Source: Pararhizobium antarcticum (GTDB taxonomy: Bacteria > Pseudomonadota > Alphaproteobacteria > Rhizobiales > Rhizobiaceae). Taken from it: DNA of 64,000 nt. Shown here in pieces: positions 57,717 through 64,000 of this stretch. The translations under genes and the position numbers were made by a program. Position 1 is the stretch's first letter, and each line of letters starts with the position of its first letter. The notes under the pieces were generated by a model, which was given only the letters and a program-made list of their open reading frames with translations, had not been told where the DNA came from and made no database searches. Where the stretch lies: assembly GCF_001885585.1 (NCBI RefSeq), contig NZ_LSRP01000151.1, positions 1 through 64,000 on the forward strand, given 5' to 3'.

Positions 57717-58145
57717 TCAGCGGGCCGGCGCAGCTTCCAGACCGACCAGTGCGATCTTGCCATAACCGGCACGCTGGATGAGGTTCATGACCGTCATCAA
57801 CTCCCCATAATCCACTGCCTTGTCGACGCGCAGAAGAATGCGGGTGTCCCTTTTGCCCTCGGTCACCTGTTCCAGCGTCGCGACGAAACTGTCCCGCGCT
57901 GTCTCCTCGTTGCCGAGCGCCAGCGTCAGATCGTCCTTGAGGGTGACAAACACCGGCTTGTCGTCTCGCTTCACCGGCTGGGCGGCAGATTGCGGCAGGT
58001 CGACCTTCATGTCGACGGTCGCCAGCGGCGCCGCAACCATGAAGATGATGAGCAGCACCAGCATGACGTCGATGAACGGCGTCACGTTGATTTCGCTGTT
58101 TTCGTCGAGGTCGCCACCGCCACCGTCGCTGAGTTTGCTGGCCAT
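57717..58145 (-). CDS. exbD: ExbD/TolR-family biopolymer transport protein
   Basis: A 142-residue inner-membrane protein with one N-terminal helix (INVTPFIDVMLVLLIIFMVAAP) carrying the conserved proton-channel aspartate in PFIDVML. A periplasmic domain follows. It starts three bases after exbB, so the pair is co-translated. No tonB gene is adjacent; TonB may be encoded elsewhere. Confidence 0.94.
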   Translation of the reverse strand: MASKLSDGGGGDLDENSEINVTPFIDVMLVLLIIFMVAAPLATVDMKVDLPQSAAQPVKRDDKPVFVTLKDDLTLALGNEETARDSFVATLEQVTEGKRDTRILLRVDKAVDYGELMTVMNLIQRAGYGKIALVGLEAAPAR

Positions 58146-58148
58146 GGT

Positions 58149-59168
<1,020 letters not shown>

Positions 59169-59425
59169 ATCCTATCCTTTCGATCAATCCGGCCGCATCC
59201 GCATGGGATACAGGCCCGCAATCCGGGACCATAAACAGCTTCCGACAGGCCAATCTCCTCGCCGCCATGGGCGAGCGACCGCAAGACCATCTTTTTCCAG
59301 CCGCTGTTTACGACACAGTATGGTTGAAAGACAAGTATATGTGGAGTATTTTTATCAAGAAATATCGAGGCCCTGAAAGACCGGCGTCGATCGCTCGCAA
59401 GGCCCCCGTGCAGGACCAGAGGACA

Positions 59426-61963
59426 TCAATCGGCCGGCAATACCGGTACGAATGCGCCGGTGCGCCAGTCATAAAGCCGATGTCGCTCCCAGGCGCGGGT
59501 GGCGCCGCCAACGGCCTCGACAATCCGCATCCCGGTTGTGCCTTGGCCTGAACCCGTCGTCACGTCATCACTCGCGTAAATTTCCAGGGCACCGCTGCGG
59601 CGCAGGCTTTTGCCGCTGATCAGCCGCGCACCGGTGCGGCAGGTCGAAAACCGCAGCATGACCGGCGTGACGACGATATCCGCGGTATCGCAGGCCGCGC
59701 CGACGAAGCGGGCATCCTCGACCGCAACGACGAGCCACCCCTCTCGCGTTGTCATCGCGCACCATTGTTTTGGCGCACAGCCGAACCGGCCCGCGGGACT
59801 TTCAAGAAGTGCGCGGCGGATCGATGTTTTGGCGGCAACGACATCGATCGGCGGTTTTGGTGCGCGCCGGTTGCCCACGCCTGGAGACAGGATCGGTGGC
59901 GGATCCGCATAGGGCTTGTCTGCTTTTGCCTTCTCCGCCTGCTCCGTGTCCGCTTGCGCAAGATCGGCCCGCTGAACGGGGGGCCGGTGATCATCCAGAT
60001 CCAGGGCACGCTGCCATTGCGCGAAAATGAAGTCCGGCGGTTTTTGGCGGTTGACCGATGCCCTCGCCCCCTCGATCGCCGCCACCAGACGGCCATCTTC
60101 CGAAATGACAAGGGCCGGCATGCTCGTCGACTGGACCAGCAGGACGACGACGCCGGCGGTCATCACGATCAACCCGCCGGCGGCAAGCCGGGTCCGGAAA
60201 AGGCACAGGAAGACACCACCCGCAGCAATCAGCAGGACTGCGCTCTCCGGCAGCCGTCCGGTCGTGATGTCGCCCTGCCAGCCGGCAACTATGCGGGCCA
60301 TGGCGATCATCCATTCGATGCCCTGCCCCATGATCAGCAAGGGATAACGGTCGAGGCCCAACGGCATGAGCATCATGGCGATCAAGGCAAACGGCATGAC
60401 GAGAACGCTGATCACCGGCATTGCCATGATGTTGCCAGCCAGTCCATAGGCCGCCAGCCGGTGGAAATGCCCGGCGGAATAGATCATGGTCGACAGCCCG
60501 CCGATCAGCGAACTGAGAAAAAGTCCGCCAAAAAAACCGGATACGAACCGCAGCCCGCCTGCGCCGGGGATGACGAGCGGCCTTTCCTCCAGCTTGCGAT
60601 CGCGCCAATGCGCGTAACCTGCGACCAGCGCAAGGGTCGCGGCAAAGGACATCTGGAAGCCTGGACCGGTGACAGCAGAGGGATTGACGAGCAGGATGAC
60701 GATCGCGGACAAAGCAACGTTGCGCAGGCTGATCGAGGGACGGTCGAAAAACACGGCCACAAGCATGATCGAGATCATGATCCAGGAGCGCACAGCCGAC
60801 ACGGCGCCGCCGGAGATCAGGATATAGGCAAAGACCATGACAAGGGCGCCGGTCGCCGCGATCTTCTTGATTGCCACGCGCTGCGCAAGGCCCGGAACGA
60901 GGCAAAGCAGGGTGCGGGCACCGATCAGGAACGTACCGGCCGCCAGAACCATGTTCAAGCCGGAAATGGCAAGCACATGGGCCAGCCCCGCCTGCCGCAA
61001 CACGTCGATCGTGTCGCGACTGATCGCCCTTTCCTCGGCGGTCACCAGTGCTGCGGCAATGGCGCCGGCATCGCCGCCGATCGTCGTGCGGATGCGCGTT
61101 CCAATCGCCTCCCGCCACCGTGCGATTTCCTCCGTTATCCGCCCCCGGAGGGCGACAGCGGCGCCGTTCACCCTGGCCTCCGCTGCCGTTACGGCATGCG
61201 GCGTCCCATAGAAATAACCCACAGCGCCGATGCCCTTGAAATAGCTGTCGAAAGCAAAATCGTTCAACCCGGGCAAAGCCGGTCCGGAGGGCGGCGACAG
61301 CCGGGCCCTCCCCTCGATTGTCCGACCGATCGCGATGGCGGCTTCGCGGCTGCGCGACAAAAGGCTGACCTTGTCGGGTGGCCGCTTCAGCCTTGGGTCG
61401 GAGGTTTGCGTGACGGCAACGATATAGCGCCAGTGACCACGGTCCGTCGCTTCACGGCCGATCACCGTGCCGCGCACCAGGGTCGTCACCGGCGTATCGA
61501 GCAGGACCGTATCCAGGCGCTGCGTCTCGAGTGCCGCCAGAAGCATGCCGGCAACGAAACAGGCCACAAGCCGGCTGCCGAGGCGCCACACAGTCCGGGC
61601 ATGGCGCAAGAGGATCGCAGCCATGCCGGAAACGCACAGCAGCAATGCGAGTTTGTAGAGTCCAGGCTGTTCGGCCAGGGCGAACCAGGTGAGCGCACCG
61701 GCGCCGATGAACACCGGAATGAACAGAAAAGCATGGCCATAAGCCTGCTCCTCGGCAATCGCCCTGGAGATGGCCGGCATGATCGCCTCTGGTCGCCATC
61801 GGAGCGTTTTGCGGATCAAATCCGGAGATCGGCGCTGAAAGCCTTCAATTGCGCCGCTTTGTCGCTCCGTCTCGACAAGGATCCCGTCTGCAAACCGCAG
61901 GTCTACCGTCGCGCCGACGGGATCATCGCGCTTGACGTCCACCCTTGCATGCCCCTCGCCCAT
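59426..61963 (-). CDS. comEC: ComEC/Rec2-family DNA-uptake channel protein without nuclease motif
   Basis: An 845-residue inner-membrane protein. An N-terminal DUF4131-like region with several helices and a soluble loop is followed by the competence domain (HVLAISGLNMVLAAGTFLIG; GGAVSAVRSWIMISIMLVAV) with about seven helices. The C-terminal 200 residues correspond to the metallo-beta-lactamase-like position but show no HxHxDH motif, so nuclease activity is unlikely. No other competence genes lie in the window. The ATG at 61963 is preferred over a TTG 13 codons earlier. Confidence 0.9.
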   Translation of the reverse strand: MGEGHARVDVKRDDPVGATVDLRFADGILVETERQSGAIEGFQRRSPDLIRKTLRWRPEAIMPAISRAIAEEQAYGHAFLFIPVFIGAGALTWFALAEQPGLYKLALLLCVSGMAAILLRHARTVWRLGSRLVACFVAGMLLAALETQRLDTVLLDTPVTTLVRGTVIGREATDRGHWRYIVAVTQTSDPRLKRPPDKVSLLSRSREAAIAIGRTIEGRARLSPPSGPALPGLNDFAFDSYFKGIGAVGYFYGTPHAVTAAEARVNGAAVALRGRITEEIARWREAIGTRIRTTIGGDAGAIAAALVTAEERAISRDTIDVLRQAGLAHVLAISGLNMVLAAGTFLIGARTLLCLVPGLAQRVAIKKIAATGALVMVFAYILISGGAVSAVRSWIMISIMLVAVFFDRPSISLRNVALSAIVILLVNPSAVTGPGFQMSFAATLALVAGYAHWRDRKLEERPLVIPGAGGLRFVSGFFGGLFLSSLIGGLSTMIYSAGHFHRLAAYGLAGNIMAMPVISVLVMPFALIAMMLMPLGLDRYPLLIMGQGIEWMIAMARIVAGWQGDITTGRLPESAVLLIAAGGVFLCLFRTRLAAGGLIVMTAGVVVLLVQSTSMPALVISEDGRLVAAIEGARASVNRQKPPDFIFAQWQRALDLDDHRPPVQRADLAQADTEQAEKAKADKPYADPPPILSPGVGNRRAPKPPIDVVAAKTSIRRALLESPAGRFGCAPKQWCAMTTREGWLVVAVEDARFVGAACDTADIVVTPVMLRFSTCRTGARLISGKSLRRSGALEIYASDDVTTGSGQGTTGMRIVEAVGGATRAWERHRLYDWRTGAFVPVLPAD

Positions 61964-62044
61964 GCCGCGTGCCCCGCAGTTCCTGCCAGACACAGAGTGC
62001 AACCATACCGGTAGAAATGCAACCGAAGAGAAAGATGCCTAAAA

Positions 62045-62143
62045 ATACGGCAGCATCAGCACTTCCTTGGGCAATCGGTGCCTGCGCTTTGTTTTAAGCC
62101 ATTGGAGATGTGCGTTGAACATGTAATTATTGCGCTGCCGTAT
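62045..62143 (+). repeat. Long-range inverted repeat in the comEC-gltA intergenic region
   Basis: ATACGGCAGC at 62045-62054 is perfectly complementary to GCTGCCGTAT at 62134-62143, with 79 bases between. If transcribed it would close a large structured loop; as DNA it could be a pair of operator half-sites. It lies upstream of the proposed gltA promoter and in front of divergent comEC. The 310-base intergenic region holds no gene. Confidence 0.45.
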
Positions 62144-62180
62144 GCCTTATTTTGCATCGCACAATTTGCCTTTCGTTCAA

Positions 62181-62208
62181 CTTGGCAGGTGTGGGTAAAT
62201 CATATAGC
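62181..62208 (+). promoter_or_regulatory. Candidate gltA promoter and leader hairpin
   Basis: CTTGGC (62181-62186) and TATAGC (62203-62208) are spaced by 16 bases, a moderate match to the alphaproteobacterial consensus. Shortly downstream a small hairpin TGGCAC-TTTTGT-GTGCCA (62231-62248) is followed by TTTTG within the gltA leader, just before the GGAGG ribosome binding site at 62262. Confidence 0.5.
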
Positions 62209-62273
62209 AAATGGACAACGTTAATAACTGTGGCACTTTTGTGTGCCATTTTGCTGCAAACGGAGGATCACCC

Positions 62274-63563
62274 ATGACAGGAAAAAGCGCAGTCGTAACA
62301 GTCGATAACAAATCGGTCGAGTTACCGGTGCGATCCGGGTCGATCGGTCCGGATGTTGTCGATATTGCCACGCTCTACAAGCAGACCGGCCAGTTTACCT
62401 ATGACCCGGGCTTCACATCCACAGCATCCTGCGAATCGAAAATCACCTATATTGACGGCGACGAAGGCATTCTTCTGCACCGTGGCTATCCGATCGAGCA
62501 GCTGGCCGAGCATGGCGATTTCCTCGAAATCTGCTACCTGCTCCTCTACGGCGAACTGCCGAGCAAGGCACAGAAGATCGACTTCGACTACCGCGTCACC
62601 CATCACACGATGGTGCATGAGCAGATGTCGCGCTTCTTCACCGGCTTCCGCCGTGATGCCCATCCGATGGCCGTCATGTGCGGCTGTGTCGGGGCGCTGT
62701 CGGCCTTCTACCACGACTCGACCGACATCACCGATCCGCACCAGCGGATGGTCGCTTCGCTGCGCATGATCGCCAAGATGCCGACGCTCGCCGCCATGGC
62801 CTACAAGTACCATATCGGCCAGCCCTTCGTGTATCCGAAGAATGATCTCGACTACGCGTCGAACTTCCTGCGCATGTGCTTTGCCGTTCCTTGCGAGGAA
62901 TATACGGTCAATCCGGTGCTGGCGCGTGCCATGGACCGCATCTTCATCCTGCATGCCGATCACGAGCAGAACGCCTCGACCTCGACCGTCCGCCTCGCCG
63001 GCTCGTCGGGTGCCAACCCGTTCGCCTGTATCGCTGCCGGCATTGCCTGCCTCTGGGGCCCGGCCCATGGCGGCGCCAACGAAGCCGCCCTCAACATGCT
63101 GGCCGAAATCGGAACCGTCGACCGCATTCCGGAATTCGTGGCCCGTGCCAAGGACAAGAACGATCCGTTCCGCCTCATGGGCTTTGGCCACCGCGTCTAC
63201 AAGAACTACGATCCGCGCGCCAAGATCATGCAGAAGACGACGCATGAGGTTCTGGCCGAACTCGGACATCGGGATGACCCGCTGCTCGAAGTCGCCATGG
63301 AACTCGAGCGCATCGCGCTGACGGACAGCTACTTCATCGAAAAGAAGCTCTATCCGAACATCGACTTCTATTCCGGCATCACGCTCAAGGCGCTCGGCTT
63401 CCCAACGACGATGTTCACGGTGCTGTTTGCACTCGCCCGCACCGTCGGCTGGATCGCCCAGTGGAACGAGATGATCGAAGATCCGGAACAGCGCATCGGC
63501 CGCCCGCGCCAGCTTTACATCGGCGAACCGCAGCGCGACTACCTTCCGGTGTCGAAGCGCTAA
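62274..63563 (+). CDS. gltA: Citrate synthase
   Basis: A 429-residue type II (hexameric) citrate synthase condensing oxaloacetate and acetyl-CoA. The signature [17 protein letters not shown] contains the catalytic His; another catalytic His is in [12 protein letters not shown], and the Asp is in NVDFYSG-like [14 protein letters not shown]. The ATG at 62274 has GGAGG seven bases upstream; the frame is open further upstream through the leader but lacks conservation. It converges with lpxB and shares a terminator. Confidence 0.96.
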   Translation: MTGKSAVVTVDNKSVELPVRSGSIGPDVVDIATLYKQTGQFTYDPGFTSTASCESKITYIDGDEGILLHRGYPIEQLAEHGDFLEICYLLLYGELPSKAQKIDFDYRVTHHTMVHEQMSRFFTGFRRDAHPMAVMCGCVGALSAFYHDSTDITDPHQRMVASLRMIAKMPTLAAMAYKYHIGQPFVYPKNDLDYASNFLRMCFAVPCEEYTVNPVLARAMDRIFILHADHEQNASTSTVRLAGSSGANPFACIAAGIACLWGPAHGGANEAALNMLAEIGTVDRIPEFVARAKDKNDPFRLMGFGHRVYKNYDPRAKIMQKTTHEVLAELGHRDDPLLEVAMELERIALTDSYFIEKKLYPNIDFYSGITLKALGFPTTMFTVLFALARTVGWIAQWNEMIEDPEQRIGRPRQLYIGEPQRDYLPVSKR

Positions 63564-63580
63564 CAGCGCCGCAGCCAACA

Positions 63581-63609
63581 AAAAACCCGGTCATCGACCG
63601 GGTTTTTTT
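63581..63609. terminator. Bidirectional terminator shared by gltA and lpxB
   Basis: ACCCGGT/ACCGGGT stem with a five-base loop, flanked by an A-run before it and a seven-T run after it, so it works in both directions. The lpxB stop codon lies inside the hairpin. Confidence 0.9.
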
Positions 63610-64000
63610 GTGCTCAGCAGATCCATGATGACACCGGCCGCCTTTTGTCCGGGCGGCTGACGCGTCTTCATGCGCTCCCAGACCAGATCGTAGCCCTCCA
63701 GCATGGCGCGGCGCTGTGTCGTGTCGGCGACCAGTCGTTCCACCCAGCGGGCAAGGTTTCCCGGCCGCACGACCTCGACATATTCCGGCACGACGGGATA
63801 GTCGGCAATCAGGTTTGGCAGGGCTGCCGTCCAGATGGTGATGCGATGGGCCATCAGCTTGAACAGCCAATCGACCTTATAGGCTGAAATTGCAGGAATA
63901 CCGGCCAGCGCCAGTTCGAGAATAACGGTGCCGGAAGCAGCGATCGCCGCATCCGCCTGCGCAAATGCTTTCCATTTTTCCTCCGTACCAGTCGTAATGA
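63591..64000 (-). CDS. lpxB: Lipid-A-disaccharide synthase, C-terminal part (runs off the window)
   Basis: Only the last ~136 residues are in the window; the gene continues beyond 64000. The LpxB C-terminal signature is clear: AIAASGTVILELALAGIPAI, then YKVDWLFKLMAH and LPNLIADYPVVPEYVE. LpxB condenses two acylated glucosamine units into the lipid A disaccharide at the inner membrane. The coding sequence ends in KKPGR with its stop codon within the terminator shared with gltA. Confidence 0.94.
   Translation of the reverse strand, partial: ITTGTEEKWKAFAQADAAIAASGTVILELALAGIPAISAYKVDWLFKLMAHRITIWTAALPNLIADYPVVPEYVEVVRPGNLARWVERLVADTTQRRAMLEGYDLVWERMKTRQPPGQKAAGVIMDLLSTKKPGR

Noticed and set aside
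59765-62014. Long open frame antisense to comEC (about 750 codons), with similar ones antisense to valS, recJ, hom and alaC
   Set aside because: High-GC coding sequence commonly leaves the complementary frame open. The products are Arg/Asp/His/Gln-rich without motifs, and the opposite strand has clear protein families.

Overview
The window looks like core chromosome of a fast-growing member of the Rhizobiaceae (Rhizobium/Agrobacterium/Sinorhizobium relatives). The signs are high GC coding sequence, alphaproteobacterial promoters of the CTTGAC-N17-CTATAT type, an ExoR regulator, a fused SecDF, a PopZ-type pole organiser, DUF1127 proteins with alpha-r14/cuckoo-type sRNAs, CtrA-type boxes and a class I polyhydroxyalkanoate synthase. 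No phage, insertion sequence, CRISPR array or plasmid function was seen. The species cannot be fixed from the sequence alone.

Layout. 1-5.5 kb: two identical tRNA-Glu genes, then recJ, hom, an AlaC-type aminotransferase and a small SHOCT lipoprotein, all on the minus strand. 5.6-9.9 kb: a plus-strand run phaC-sfsA-map-radC. 9.9-13.8 kb: corA diverging from sthA; sthA is followed by an endonuclease/exonuclease/phosphatase-family gene and then by a decayed second copy of the 3' end of sthA. 13.8-17.4 kb: tig, tRNA-Leu and a DUF2157/GDYXXLXY membrane pair. 17.7-19.1 kb: an unusual RNA-rich locus with two tandem sRNAs, each made of three hairpins exposing CCUCC-type loops, followed by two DUF1127 micro-genes. 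19.2-26.7 kb: trmFO, a small membrane protein, the yajC-secDF-Mth938-phytoene synthase-like block and a DUF815 ATPase. 26.8-38 kb: a long minus-strand run nagZ-scpA-scpB-ABC ATPase-tatABC-serS-surE-pcm, then a 218-residue unknown protein preceded by a perfect CtrA-type box, and an NlpD-like lipoprotein. 38-48.2 kb: a very large SPOR protein, argS, dgt, erpA, cls, xth and exoR. 48.8-57 kb: a FadL-type porin, valS, popZ, tolC and a second isoaspartyl methyltransferase. 57-64 kb: a PagL-like lipid A deacylase, exbBD, comEC, gltA and the 3' end of lpxB.

How the genes fit together. Several blocks serve the envelope: protein export (YajC-SecDF, TatABC), wall growth and division (NagZ, SPOR protein, NlpD-like), lipid A and phospholipid (LpxB, PagL-like, Cls), outer-membrane transport (TolC, FadL-like, ExbBD) and exopolysaccharide control (ExoR). 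Others serve chromosome biology (RecJ, RadC, ScpAB, PopZ, dGTPase, exonuclease III) and translation (ArgS, ValS, SerS, TrmFO, Map, trigger factor, tRNAs). The most notable parts are the tandem anti-Shine-Dalgarno sRNAs with DUF1127 genes, the sthA scar, the CtrA-boxed unknown gene, and the bacterial counterparts of two mitochondrial complex I assembly factors sitting directly behind secDF.
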